Source: Sympetrum striolatum
Taxonomy: Eukaryota > Arthropoda > Insecta > Odonata > Libellulidae
Assembly (NCBI GenBank): GCA_947579665.1
Contig: OX388345.1
Coordinates: forward strand, 66,641,454-66,705,453
Length of the DNA stretch: 64,000 nucleotides
Direction: 5' to 3'
The translations under genes and the position numbers were made by a program. Position 1 is the stretch's first letter. Each line of letters opens with the position of its first letter. Below the pieces are notes generated by a model that ran no database searches, had not been told where the DNA came from, and saw only the letters and a list, made by a program, of their open reading frames with translations. This document shows, piece after piece, positions 37,573 to 52,058 of this stretch.

Positions 37573-40500
37573 TCATTTAGAAATATCGTGACTGTCAGAC
37601 TGTACATTATTTATAGTGAAGTTATCCATATTCTTTATTAACATTGGCATTTCTCCTATCTCTTCTTTTGAGTATCCCTCTGTTGTCTGGTGATGGCAGT
37701 CATTACTTTGTCCACAGATAGGGCATTCTGGTATTTGAGACTTAATTGAATTCCGAATTTTCTGCAAAGGAAAGAATTGTAAGATTAAATGTACCATTGA
37801 AATGAAACTCCTAAACTGTAATAAGCTCAAAAAATTGTCTATTGTACATGAATTTTTTAAACTAATATTTCCCTTGGAACCTGATTTATTTTTCTGCTTA
37901 CACAAATCAAATAAATTAAAAATAACATACACACCCCAGATTATCAGTTCTTTCAAAAAATTAAGATTTTCATGTTGACGATAATGCTGAACATTTATAG
38001 TCAACGTCTAAGGGAAAATTATAAGAATTTATAGAATGGGCCAACCATATCTTCAAGCCCAATTTCTGCAAAGATAGGGCTTATGGTAGTTACATTTTTA
38101 TAACTCCCATTGACATACTAATATGACTTGCCAACTAATATTCTGTGAAGTCAGAAAATACTAAACGACGAGAAACAACAAATATTCTCATACCTCCCAA
38201 AGGGTTCTTCCTTCCGCTCGAAATAGTACAACAGCAGCAAGAAGAGGAATGCAAGCAAGTGAAAGAGATGACATTCCCCATCCCAGACCCTCTGCCCAAC
38301 GGGGATATACATACTGTCCATTGTTGTATGTTGGTGGATTGTAATCAATAAGACTGAAGACCCACACAGCCTGTTTTATCATAAAAAGCAGAAAATGTTG
38401 AGTAGCATACATTCAATATAATATCTGATTATATTAAGAAATTATATTAATTCAATTAACAGCTCAGTGATTGAAGGGTTGACAGAAAAGGGAGACACCA
38501 AGCTAGTTGTTACACCTGGATGATTTTTAGGGAAGAAATTCCAGGAGATATTCTCTTAGTAAAAAAATATAAGAAAAATCATTTATAACATAATTACTAA
38601 AATAATCTATAATAAAGGAAATGTATAGAGCTATAATTCACAGAGATATAAAATACTCCTTTAGAAAAAGCCGTAGTGGTCTTTCCCATAGCTTAGGTAG
38701 CTATTAGGTGGAGGGAAAAACCATTGATCTGCAAGAACAACCTAACCTAAAACAATACATACTTCAATAGCTAAGCTATCATCAACAGGAAATAGGAAAA
38801 TACAGTATTTAAAACCCCTAAAGGTGATTGATTAGCAGTCTCCAGTAATTCTTTTCAATAGAGCAGCAAAGTTTAACACTCAGTCAAGTTTTACTTTAAT
38901 TCTTGAGTTTATTTTTCTAGGGGCCTACTTAAATTAATAAATTTTTCTTCCTTTGGTGAAAGAAGAGGATGATTGTTTGTCATACATTCAGCTTAACTAT
39001 ATATCATAGAGAAGAAAACTTTTGCAATATTTTTACATGTTTTTCCTCTTAAAGCATGATATATGAAATTTTATTTTTTTATTAGTTTTCTCTTCAGTGA
39101 TATGCCTGGTAAGCCATAAAATTTTAACATGGAGAATCATGCTTGAAGTTTTAATTCATTTTTCTCTATTAATTGCATCTTATATCCATTCTCCATAAAC
39201 TTTCCTTTATTTATAATCCATCAATAATAACTTTATAGTTTTCAGAAGTGTATACCTCAAATTCATAGGTGTACTTAAGTCTTAAAAGTGACTGAGTATT
39301 GTTACAAAAAACTCATAAACAATCAATAAATTCTCAATTAAAAAAACATAAAATATTGGAAAGATTTGATTTCATACTACTCTATCATGTTTAGGAACAT
39401 ATAAAAATACAAAAAGAGTGAAGGGTTATGATGAACCAAAATACAATTAACAATTGTGTGAAAGAAACCTGGTATACACTCCTTTCCTGTTAATAAGTGT
39501 TCTTTCATAAAGAAATAACTGACTATATAAGTGAAAGAGAAAGCTTGTGCTTATTTTCTTACTTAGTCTCCAGGGACTTACCATAATGAGAACAGGAGCT
39601 GCCACCCACCAACAAAATCTAAAATACAGAGAAGGCATCCTTCCAGTCATTTCCTTCACATTTCGACATAATCTATCAGCTCCATAGAACCATGATATTG
39701 CAATGACTTCGAAAAATGCTAAATACATTATGGAAATGGAAGCTGCATAATGGTCGATGAGTTGGAAGAAGTAGATTCCTCCCTAAAATCAAACATAAAA
39801 AGCATTAAATTTTACTAAAGTAGTCACAGATTATTTTATTTGAATCTTCAAGATTAAATCACATAATTTTACCTGAGTTAGATTAGGTAATCCAAATAAA
39901 AATGACACAAAGCAAACAACAAGCACAACTAATTCATGACACTTAAGGTTCCGCTTGATCCAGTTAGGAAAACCATCTTTGATGGATGTCACAACAACCT
40001 CTACAATGGCAAACTGAAAAAATCATTCACTGATATTAGCATACATGTTATAGCTCCTTAAAGAAATGACTAAATTATAAAAACAATGTAAATAAACATG
40101 AATAGATAATGGAAAAGAAAAATGTTTAACAATTCAATATTCCACAATCCTTCAACAGATGTGGCAAAAAGGTTTTGGCTAATGAATTATACCTTAAATA
40201 TACTTCAGAGAAATTTTTAAAACTTATTCATCAGATACATAATTTGAGCTTCACTGGAGAGAAAATGGAACTTTATCATAATAAAATCATGACAAAACAA
40301 CGATACTCGTAGTTGATTCATTCTTTCAATAGGTAAGATAACTGGATGCTCAATTTTCTCTAAAACTTCCAGTTTTTGTAGATTACTTCTCCAAGTGAAA
40401 TTGGGGTGGACTAATTGCAATTGCTTATTGAGATGTTAAATTATGAGATAAAATGTCCATCTAAAATGGCAATATGGAATTGAAACCACTTTTCACAAGA

Positions 40501-43500
40501 AGGGGATTTCAAATACCAAAACTAAATTACTTTGACAATTCCTTAGTTGGTTAGGTGACTCACTAAGGCCCCTTATTTTTCTGAATATCATCTCTACTGA
40601 GAACCAACTGGTTGTAGGAGAAAGCAATTAGACAAAAAAATGACTGATTACCCCATTAATTATTACACATTGAATTTGATACTATAATGTCAGTTACTGT
40701 ACAGAAATTGTTGGTCACTAATTTTTTTATAGCTATATTTTTATTCATTGTTTCCAGAAAACTAATGTGAAATATGATTAACTAAACAGCTAAAATTGGA
40801 TTAAAAAGAATTCATCTAACCTGGCTGTCTAATCCCAAGCAGAGTAGCATAAAGAAGAAAAATACAGCCCAAATTTGTGGAACAGGCATTTTTGCAAGTG
40901 CTTGAGGATATACTACAAACACTAGACCTGGACCTGTAAATAAATCAATCATTGGTCAAAATTGTTACAGTTTGACTTGCATAAAAATTATAAGTACATA
41001 CTTAGATAAAATACGTAACTCAAAAAGGGATATAAATATAAAAGAAATGGGGACTTGCACAAGAAGGAACAAGTGAAATTTGTAGTGATACGAAAAAGAT
41101 ACCTCAAGATTCATTAGATACATCAATGTCATAAAATTTAAGGTCAATTTCTGTTCGAACTTATATACCATAATCAATCTTATTGATTTTTATTTAATCT
41201 TTAGTTTATACATTGAAATGAGTTATTTTCTATATAATGTGTGATATAACTTATTACAAATCATTACACAATTGATTTAAGAGAGTTGCTATAGCTTTAT
41301 TTTATATATCTTATGAAAAGGTCACTTTCACCTTATCCAGCTACTAATTCTTACTTAAAAATAGAGGAAATATTGACAAAGTTAGTAAATTAATGTCACT
41401 ACATGCAATTTTAAACAATCAAAATTAAATTATACAGAAACAAAGAGTTAATCAAAAACAAAACCTCAGGTTGTAGTGTCTTGACAAAAGATATCAGAAA
41501 AGACAGACCTTTTCATTAATAAGTTGACTTGCAGAATTATTTTCCCACCATAACTTTTGAACTTATGGATCCAAAAGTAATTATGAATGATTTAGAACAA
41601 AAATTATAAATGTTAATAGAAGTATGAGATTCAGCATAATCATAATTAGAATAATTGTGGTGATATCTATAAATCTATATTATGTGAAAGTAGAAATGAA
41701 CAGCACCTAGCAGCAAAATATTACATTTTGAGCAGTAACTGTATCAATAATAATCTCACCATCAGTAATGACATCCTCAACTGTGGTTCCTTGCTCAGTA
41801 GCTATATTTCCAATTGTAGCAAAAGCAAAAATTCCCACCAAAATGCTGGTGATAGCATTAATTGATGCTATTGCTAATGTGTCCACTAGAATTTTATTGT
41901 AAAACCGGTTATAACTTGCAAACGATATTACAGAACCAAATGCAATGCCAATTGAATTAAAATTTTGAGCAGCTGCATTCACCCAAACCTGATTTTTAAA
42001 TAAAAATAAAAAATAGATAATCAAAATCAAAAGAAAAACAACAATGTAATTAAAAAGAAAAGAACTAAATTTAACCAAAAACACTAAAGGCAAGCGATTA
42101 ATGATTCAGTAACAATAAAAATAAGGAGTTATGATTAAATAAAAACAAATTAATTGTTACAAAATTGCAGAATTAAACAATATACTACAGAAAAAATCTG
42201 ACAAGAAATTAAATTCAGAGGTAATTACGTCTAGCAATAACTTTTTTCTTGAAATTGACATAATTTTAGAATAAGACAGCCCATGATTTACTTCTATAAG
42301 TAAATAAATACTTCATAATAGACATCAAACTAGAGCTCTAAAGGAAAAAGGTGGTAGTCGTATTCATTAGAATAGGTCATGAAGAGAGATTACCTAAATA
42401 CAGTTATAATGTTTTCATTGAAATGTTAAAAACTTACATTTGCATTTCCTAGAAGTTCCCATTTAGGTTTGAAAAAATATTCCAACCCTAGCTCAGCTCC
42501 TTCAAGTGTGACTGCTCTAGCAAGAAATGCAACAATCAAAATGTATGGGAAGGTTGCTGTGAAATAAACCACTTTTCCAGAAGACTTGACACTCTTCCAC
42601 AGTGAGAAATAGACTAGGATCCATGCAACAAACAGACATGCAACTAGTTCCCACCTCATTGCACCAGGATCCTCAATACCTGAAGTCACCTGCAGAACCT
42701 TATGACTGAAATAAATAATTGAATAAGTTGTCAGTAACTGATAAAAAAATGAGAAATTTAGGCAGAAAAAATGTATTATGCAAATAAAAAAGTAATATTT
42801 TTGAACAAACGACACATTCCTTAAAGTATTGTGGGTATAATTTCATTATTCATAAGAAATATACAGATATTTTTGACATACAACTGAGGAGATAAAATTT
42901 AATTTTCATTCATTTTCGCTTCATTTCAGCCATAAGTCATTGACAAATTAGGCTACACTAAAGAAGACTATTTAGTTTCTAATTAAAATAATTCAGTTTC
43001 ACATAATAGCAATGCCAATTCAAATTTACATTAAAATAAAATAAAATTATACCAGGAATTTAATAAGTGAATAAAATTGCTTATGACAGGGCAGTTATAA
43101 TATGAAACATAATATGCAAACATTTACAATAAGAAGTTAAATAATTTCCACAGAATAAAGATATCTGAAACTGATTTGAGAGAAATCATTCAAAACCTAT
43201 TACTTAAAACCTTTAATTGATGTAATGATCAGGTTACGTAATAAAATTTGGTATTCTGATAAGCCATGTTAAAAAAGGAAATATTGCTCTTAAGATGACA
43301 ATGCTTGTACAATAAATATTTTCAATCACTTGAGGCTATCCTACTGATTATACCTAGAGGTAAAAAAATAACATAAAAGTGAGGGGAATTATGAAGCAAT
43401 AAGAAGAATAAAATTTTAAACCATCTTTCTCAATATTCTACTTAAGAAAATTAAAGCTGGGTTTCTACAAGCAATTATTACTAGTGCCAAGAGTTTTCAA

Positions 43501-46500
43501 GTAAACTGACACCAGTATTACTGTTATTACTGGATTAAGTTTCCACACATTTCAAGAATTTTCAACTGGCACCGTATTAAACATGGAATCAAGATCCTTT
43601 ATGTGTGTATGTAGATGTCAATAAGGTCCAATATTAATTATAAGGGCAAATTATTTTTCTTTGGGTTCTCTCTAATTTTAGAACCACAGTTGAAACTAGT
43701 AGCTCCAATAAACCATATTTTGAGACAATTTACAATTCAATTTCTCTGTTGCCATTCCTGAGATGGAGTTTCACAAAGTGACGGCTTCACCACTTGATTA
43801 TATGCACAATAATCAATTGATTAATGAAGGCAAGTTGAAAGATTTGGGGGAGAACAGAGTGGGGGAAGCCAACAGATGTCAGAAAGTTGAACTCCCATAT
43901 AATATTATTGGTGCAATGATTACTGGTGCCAGTAGAATGGCACCAGTAATCATAGCATTTCGAAACCCAGCTTAACTCTCGAATGTACATGATTTTATCA
44001 AAAGAAAGACTTGCTCCTAGAATACACAGGCTACCTGACAAAACCATCTCTGTGACGTTTAGCTAACTATGTCCTGTTAAGCTTTTACAAGAGATGAAAA
44101 AAAATTAACCAGGAAAATATATCAAATTAAAGATTAAAAATATTATTAGTATATGTGTCTAAAGAAAACCTTTTTCCATTGGTTAACTAAAGGAGTGTAG
44201 TGATAATTAATGTAATTAGAAGGGCATGTAACTTATTACTTCCCTAAATATTATTTCAAATTGTTTCCATTGTAATTACTTGAATAAGGACAATAATACT
44301 TACTCATAAAACTCCTGAGTAGGAGAACGAGATTCATGTCCTCCAGAACCATGATTCACAGATGGACTTAGAGTTGATGAAATTAACTGCTCCATCACAC
44401 TTGAAAAGTTGGTTCCATTTGCATAAGAAGTAGTATCCAATGGACTACTACTTGGAGGAATAAGAGCTGTAAAGAATTGAACCTAATGAATTTTACACTG
44501 AGTATAATCTTTTAATTACATTTATCCTCTTATATCTTACTTTCTCTTCATAAAGTATACTCCATCATCAAATAAACCCCTTAACTATTCACCTCTATCT
44601 AGTGAAGGAGTTGGAATTATGTTTCATTTAATACATTTCTTCATGTCAGAGTCATGAAAAAATTAATATTTTTTTGAATTTCCCCTCCATATCGGTTGTT
44701 TCCTTTAATATCAGATTAAACTTAATTTATGAATGAGTCTAAAAAACAGCTCTCTTTGTTATCAATAAAGAAAATAAAAAAGCATTTACTTAAATAAGCA
44801 ATGAATAATGATCACAGTAAGCGAGAGCTGTAGTGAGAAACTGAGAGGCAAGGATTGAATGATAAATATAGGAGTCAGATATACTGTTTCCAGTAAGGAG
44901 AAGTATTCAAACACTACTGAGACAAAAACATCCAAACAAATAACTACAGAAGAAAAATAAGTAGCATCACCTTGATTATTCTTTAACAATAATGTAAGTT
45001 GAGGTTTGATCAATAAAGGTGCATAATAAAATTCTCTAATTTATAAAAACTAGGAATTTTAATAAATACTGGAAGAATGAACATGAAGAAGAATTGATAC
45101 AAATTTTGGTTATCCATCTTTGGAGGACATCTTGGAATAACATCCATTTATTGAACATTGCAAATATATATTACAGGGTAAGTTTTGTTTAGTAAAACAT
45201 AAAAGTTATGATAAAGCTCAATATTATGAGCTAAGTATTGCTACAGCATGACTTTTATGAGGTCTAGTCAAAGCCTGAGTCCAAAGTTGAGCCATGAAAA
45301 ATAGTGTATACCCATCAGTGAAAATATTTGTAGAGAATCGGGTAATAAGAGATGTTGCATTTATATTATATCATTATATCTATTTAGGATAGAATATTAT
45401 TCTTAGACAGAAGGTTATTCAAAATTTTTAAAAAAGGAAGTTTGAGGAATATGCGATCATATTAGTTTTTATCTAAAACACGTTTTATCCAAAAATAAGA
45501 AAAAGATTGCTAGAAATAATTTCTGTAAAGCTTCTCCATATTTACATAGATTCTTTTTATGCATCACTAAAGCTAATTTTCTTAACTTATTTTACAATAC
45601 CATGGTTGATTTAAATAGGCTAAGAGGAATTGAAGTTTCATGATGATGTTCATCAGAAATTAACCTTCAATTAAACTCTTTAAAGAGTTCTTGATTAATG
45701 CATGATCTTAGCTGAGTTTCCACAAATTAAGTCTCAGATATAACATAAAGAAGTAAAAAATATTCCAAGACTTAGCAAGTTTCATAATTTAAGGATAATA
45801 TCACTTGATGAAGCTTCTTCGTATTACAACAATCAACTTTTTATCAAAGCTTCTGGATCAGAACTTTTTCATAAAAAATAAAACCAAGATTAATGTGCTT
45901 TATAATCAGCATCAATTTTTTGATACTTTGGTAGCTGATACTGTTATATGGTTCACAGTTCTATCTACCAACTCATATGAATAAAATTTCCAAATATATA
46001 CTTTGGTTTCCTTAATAATAATACTATAATAAAATAACTTTTAGTTGGACAAGATTGAGACTAATACGTCTCCCCTTAAATCTAACTCTTATAGTTAATG
46101 TACAAGGTTAACATTGGTTGCCTGTGATAGAAGTTATAAAGTATGATGTTCCTTTCGTCCCAATTACAAATAAAAGGTATATTGTTGTTGAAGATGTAGC
46201 CAGAGCATCTATAGGAAATGGATTCAAATAAAAACTGAATTTTTATGACTGTATTTATTAGTTTATTCCAGACTAACAACCTTGAAAAAGTAATATTATA
46301 AGCAAAAATTAAATCATTTTAACAGTATAGAATTGTTTTAAAGAATTACTAAGTAAAAAATAATTATATTTGATTTAAGATCTCAAAAATCCTTAGAGCA
46401 TTACTGATTCATTGCTTAAATTCAATGACAATACATATAGGAATGCATAAAAATTCTCAATCTTATATCTCCTTGCTGAAAGGTTGCTTTATCAACATAT

Positions 46501-49067
46501 AATGTGTACATGAGATATCAGGCTGGTCTAGGTTTGAATAATAAAGACAGTTCATCTTATATTCTTAAAGTATATTTTGATACTTCTATTAAGTGCTTCA
46601 AATGATTAAGATTAGTATTAAGTGCACAGTATTGAGTAATCAGCATGAGATAAGTTTCTTGTGTTATAAAGAAAAAAATTGATATCATAAAGGATTTAAT
46701 TGACAGTAATCACTCATTTGTGACCGAATTTTTCTTTAATATTTACATAACCTAAAGGCAAAGAAGATGCTCTGGTTCTTAATTTCCTAGTACAAAGCAG
46801 CCAAGAAGAAATTTCACCAAGGAAAAGAAAGAAGCAAAAAGTTAATGAATAAATGCTTCATAGAAATTTAGTGGAGTATACTACTTTTATCTTTTGCAGT
46901 TCCAAGAGTAAATTGCCTTAAAACTGAACTTATATTCTGGAAAAATGATAAGCTTGTATTGAGGATTACTTAATAACTGAAGTAGTTATAATGAAAAGGA
47001 ATAAACTCTGATAAATACAGTCATTAATATGATGAAATATTGACTTACAAAATCAGTCAATCCCTAAATGCCTCTGTTATCAACATGTGCAAGTTCCCAG
47101 ATCTTTTGGCTACATCCTGGCAGAACCCCTACTGGTGGTTGTAACTGGATAATACTACTGCAACTGCACAGCCCCTACAGCATTTTCCAGATGCCACTAC
47201 AGTAAGAGAATGGTAGATGACAGGAACCAAACACCCCAAAATGCCTCAGGTTTAATTCAGATGGATTTTAATCAAAGGGTCAACATAGAATATTAAAGAG
47301 GAATAAATAAACTATAAAAAGGGTGGTTTACAACAGTACATACAAACCTGCACTTAATAATCTTTGTACCTGGCAAACTGTGTGACCATCTCATGGACCT
47401 ATACCCAGATTTTATTTAATTTGTTGATCTGTTAGTGCAATTTCCATTGGAAATGATAGATTTGTGGAGTACTAAATATTTTTAGTTTGTTGATATATGC
47501 CTCCTATTCTTCATTTATAATAAAATATTATACATAAATAAATATTATAATAAATCAGCTTATAAAATTAAGTACCACTATCATTTATCGAAAACACCTT
47601 GTGAAATTCTATGTAATCAAATTCACAACATCTTGAAGAGTAACGGAAAGAAATCTAAAATTGTTTTACACAATGAGAGCAGACATTAATTATTGATGTG
47701 ATCCTACTGTAAAATCTATTTTAATTCGTGAAAAGTTCAACCAAACTATAATCAGTTAATTCGCTAATAAATGAAGCCCAAGCAGAAGAAATCCAATGAA
47801 ATTCATCCTTTGTTAATTCAAGGGTAACTTCGGCGATAGTTAACTCTAATAATTAGAAAATACTTGAATAATTTCTTTATCTCATAAAGAATGACCACTG
47901 CCAGTGAAGGATCAGAAATGAAATTTTTGGCATTAAAAAGAGAAGTGTACATCAGTATATTTCTCAAGTTGGAAAAGTACTATATTAAATCCTGATCAAA
48001 CTGCATTATAATAATAATAATAAGAGGATCCCCAAGAATTCCTACAATGCTGTGGAGTTCCTGTTGCCACTGTTCTCAATAAATGTATATTTAATGTATT
48101 TATACTCAGAAATTATAACTCTACCAAGGATGAAACTTGATCTTCCAAGGTAAGAGAAGCAGTTTAATTGATTAATCAATACAAAACATAACAACTAATT
48201 ATTACCTCTCTTTACATGACTTGCTGAACTTAAAGGCAATGCAGTTGGAAGTCTTGAAGAGTTGGCCTGCAGGCAATTCACTGTGTTCCAGCGGTTGAGA
48301 CATTCTCTCCAAGGCAAATGTGATTTGAAAGCCGTGAAGAAATAGTAAAGCGCCCAAGCAATGATGACATTGTAATATGTTGACATGAGAAATGAGATGA
48401 CTACGCTAGCCATTCCTGCACCTGTTTTAAAAGGAAAGGGAATATTTCATAAATTAAAAAATTTATATTCACAGTTAAATCTATAATGGAGTTTAAGTTA
48501 AAATTCGTGAAAGATATAATAGCCTAAGCAGTGTCAATTTGATCCACTACACAGTAATACATTAAAATATCAGTCTTTGATTAAAATAGGATATATAAGC
48601 ACTCAAGTTAGAGGATCCTAAATGGATCATAGATAGTAGTAAGATCAACATTAACATAACATTAAAATCCAAATTATAAAATTTTAAAAGCAAGAAAATA
48701 AAATTCATAGTTTCATTTATGTTCATCATTTCAAGGATTTCTGAGTGATTTATTAATCATTTGTAAGTACACTGAAGTAATATATCATATTTATGTCAGC
48801 TCATTACACATACTGTTTAAGTACTGTACTGTGTAAGAGCAATTCTTAGAAAAAGAGCATACAACCATGATAAAAGACCAGGAGGCAAATTAACCCCTAA
48901 CTTTAATCACAAAATTACTAGTCAACTCATACCTTTGAAGAGAGGGCACATTTTTCCTATGGCACCAATGGGTCCACGACGAGTGTACTGGCCAACAGCC
49001 AATTCCATATACAGCAGTGGAATGCCACACACCACAAGTATAAGGAAATAAGGAACTAGAAAGACAC
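37573..49067 (-). CDS. ine: Inebriated-like Na+/Cl- dependent transporter (SLC6), 5' end missing
   Basis: Ten exons on the minus strand: 48933-49067, 48206-48421, 44304-44466, 42438-42705, 41760-41988, 40821-40933, 39873-40013, 39582-39782, 38194-38370, 37573-37761. Phases join into about 610 codons ending in a stop. The first exon found starts in TM2 ([19 protein letters not shown]). TM3 and the large second extracellular loop follow, with the conserved disulfide pair [10 protein letters not shown] and Asn-glycosylation sites (NSS, NGT, NFS). TM4-TM12 come next, including [20 protein letters not shown] (TM6) and [14 protein letters not shown] (TM8). The tail carries [12 protein letters not shown]. 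The TM6, loop 4 and tail sequences match the inebriated branch, which in Drosophila affects neuronal excitability and osmotic-stress response and whose substrate is not settled. The N-terminus and TM1, which supply key Na+ and substrate contacts, are not found and probably lie past 64000. Confidence 0.93.
43455..43972. mobile_element. 518-bp MITE with TAA duplication, in an ine intron
   Basis: The first ~36 bp (AGCTGGGTTTC ... ATTACTAGTGCCA) match the inverted complement of the last ~36 bp. TAA flanks both ends (43452-43454 and 43973-43975), a 3-bp duplication as in PIF/Harbinger elements. There is no coding capacity. A related internal segment lies at 31347-31490. It sits between exons 42438-42705 and 44304-44466 of the transporter gene. 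Confidence 0.78.
43916..43953. repeat. perfect 16-bp hairpin
   Basis: ATGATTACTGGTGCCA, a 6-base loop GTAGAA, then the exact complement TGGCACCAGTAATCAT. The right arm is part of the right end of the MITE at 43455-43972, so the end sequence is present twice in head-to-head form. Confidence 0.85.
44467..48205 (-). other. 3.7-kb intron of the SLC6 gene
   Basis: AT-rich intron splitting the second extracellular loop. I see no exon, gene or dated mobile element in it. Short frames at 44786-45013 and 46082-46279 are chance. Confidence 0.5.
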
Positions 49068-49404
49068 CTGAGGAGATATAAAAATAAAAAAATCTGTTAC
49101 TACATTTGGTTATGTATGAGATTTGCAGTGCATATTTGAATATACCTATGCAATAAGTATCTATTCAATATTATGAGTTACCTGATAAACTAAGAAACAG
49201 TCAACTGAACTAAAACAAATATTGGAAACTGAATAATGGATGATTGCAGAAGAGTATAAGTTTCAATTGGTATACAATAAATCATGAAGAATCAAGAGAC
49301 TTTTTAAAATTTCTTGTACTTTTGCAGCCATAGGGTAAAAGGACTTAATGAGTATTAGTTGAAAGGATAAAATTCTCATAAAATGTGAAATAGAAAAATT
49401 ATTA

Positions 49405-49743
49405 CCGTATTAGCCGGAATATAATGCGAAATTTTTCGACCATTTATTTTCCATTAAAAAATCGACTCGTTCTAAGTTTGGGGTTTAAGTAATATAAACA
49501 AGGACATTTTCCTACAGAGATTGGAATGCGACTAAACGTCAGACCGAATGTTTTACATTACTTAATTTTATTGACATGAATGTAACCTGTGTTATTAGAT
49601 ATAATTACCTAAATAAATGCTTATCTGATTGAATTTTACTTTATTTGATGTCTTATATGAGTATTATTTTTTTTCTAAATATCTTTATGAAAATTTTGGA
49701 GTCATGTTAAATTCGGGGTTGCGTTATATTCAAGCTAATATGG
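49405..49743. mobile_element. 339-bp MITE with TA duplication
   Basis: Left end CCGTATTAGCCGGAATATAA, right end the complement of CCATATTAGCTTGAATATAA, with TA on both sides (49403-49404 and 49744-49745). Ends this alike and a TA site fit the Tc1/mariner/pogo group. No coding frame. Confidence 0.72.
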
Positions 49744-49745
49744 TA

Positions 49746-51845
49746 TTTTAAAATACGTACATAGCATGTAACCCATTTGTATGTTTCAACAATCAATGAA
49801 TACATAAAAATAAATAAATAATTTAGAAGAAATATGGTTTATTTTGAAAATTTTCAGCATGCTTTAAAAATTATGCAAATTTGGAAGCAAGAAAAGGAGT
49901 TGGCACAAAAGTATAAAATATAAAGTATATGGTCCAGAAAAGGATTTTGACTTTGACTCACATAATTTTGTTAAGGGTCACATACTCAAACCTGAATTCA
50001 AAGATCAGTGCCCCTTATCAGAGGGTACTGTACTTATGCAATGAAACTGCTTTAAAGCACAAAGATACAATGAATACATGTTTTGTGCCATTCAAACATA
50101 TCAAAATGATTATAAAACATAATTATCCAGCTGTGCTTTTCCATAATTGCCAAATCACTAAAAAAGTGTGGAAAAAAGCCAGGGAATCAGGATTTTTAAG
50201 AAAGGGAGTAATTAAAGTTTGCTACTGCTTGGGACACAACTTCATGCACAATCCTATTTGCCTGAATACTGTAATATCAATCTCTGAAATTACATTTATT
50301 GAAGTTACCACTATTCATATTGAAATCATATTCCTTTTATTATTATCTAATTAATATTATTTTTAAACTTCTAAAACTCTTCGTTCGAATATGATAACAA
50401 ATGACCAAACTCAGGCAAAAGCTTAAGCTTTGATAATAAACAGTTTTCTTTTTTCGAAAAATATTTTGGTCTCCTCTCCCACATTAAAATGATACCAAAT
50501 ACTTATTGTTTTATCGATTCATTCCTACTTTAAATTGCAAAAAAATTACATGTATTTAAATTTTGCCAATTCGATAGATATAGAACATATTTTTTACTGC
50601 AGCATAATTAAATATGTCACTCAATGGGAAACACCGTGATTTCTAAGAAAAACGAGTTATAACAAACATAACATAAACATAAAAAATACGATATAAAACC
50701 TTCATTTAGTGAAGATGAAACATAGTAGGGCGAGCTACCTAAAGCAATTCTAACTTAGATTCAAATGTAATTCGTGGGAAACTGACTTCAAGTTAAAATT
50801 AATTATTATTAGAGGATAGCTATAAATAATCGGGCTTTCGACGCAACCGAGAAATTGCCTCCACGAACTTATAATATACATTTTAATGGTAACTATACCA
50901 TTGATCCAATAAAAGGTATTATCGCTTGAAAATGTTATTACTGCCATAAAATTTTACGACTCATACACACAACAGCCAAAAGTGAATTGCATAAAATACT
51001 CAAGAGAGACGTAGAAACGGGTGAGGTGACTACCACGAGCACCAAAGCGGAACAGTCTGGTTGCTAATGCTGAATTTTCGCCTAACTACACCTCATATAG
51101 GAGCATATAAACATACAAATTTTTGTAGCTTATAAAGACTTCCAAAAGGAGTAACCGCCGAATATGATTTCAAAACAATCTGCCACAAAAGGGCAAGAGG
51201 AAGGGTATCTGATATAAACTAATTTTCACAAATGAGCAACATGTAATTTGAAAAATCCTACCAGCATACTTTTGTCAATTTTTCTACTAAATCGTCATTT
51301 CACGAGAAATGAAAATGAACTATCGACTACTGAAATACAGCTACGCTCTGAAATCCCTTATTTTTTAAGATTTCGTGCTTCTTTGAACCTTTATAATTCT
51401 TGTTTGAACGTCTTTCGAAAGATTTTTCTAGTTAAAGCTGAATGCTTTGAGGGTCAAAGTAGACTTCGTGCTGATGACTTCACAGATAGACGTACAAATA
51501 TTGACATTACGTAAATAATATTGACGTTATCTGAGGCTATTCTTCATTTCAAAGAAAAGATTTCTGTAATCAATGTCGGGGAAGATCAAAACAGCAAAAA
51601 ATCCATCAAACAAATATATTAGAAACCTTAGGATTATTACATGAGGATAAGTAACAGATGGCTGATGGGGACTACTTGTATAGAGTCAATGAGAAGGTAA
51701 AGTTGCGTCATCCACCGAATTATATTCTATATACGGATTATTCTCTGCTGTTATTGTAAATCTATAACTGCATGACTATGACTGCGTTCTAATCTGTATC
51801 ACTACTCATTATTTTGCTGTTATTTATCATTTTGATTTTCCTATA
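49746..51845. other. no gene recognised; likely inside the SLC6 5' intron
   Basis: AT-rich with only chance frames (for example 49929-50354). If the missing TM1 exon of the transporter lies beyond 64000, this whole stretch is intronic. Confidence 0.4.
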
Positions 51846-52058
51846 ACTTTTGCAGGTTTTTCACACCCCCCCTTCTCTTCGCGGGTGTTTTCCTGCAGTG
51901 GAGACTTTTTTTTCTGTGTTTAAACTTCACTGTTTTTCCCTCCACAAAATCAGTCATTCTATTCTTCTTTTCCTTTACTATTATGTCAAGGGTTAAATGG
52001 AAGATGGGAATTTTAGTCCCAATTTCGCCCAATAAAGACGTTATAATTATTATTATAC
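51846..52058 (+). repeat. interspersed repeat family, copy 1
   Basis: Begins TTTTGCAGGTTTTTCACACC, has TTTTCCTGCAGTGGA, and ends with a segment like TCCCAATTTCGCCCAATAAA followed by GACG and an ATT-rich tail. It shares these blocks in the same order and orientation with 56464-56870 and 60845-61068. Confidence 0.75.
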
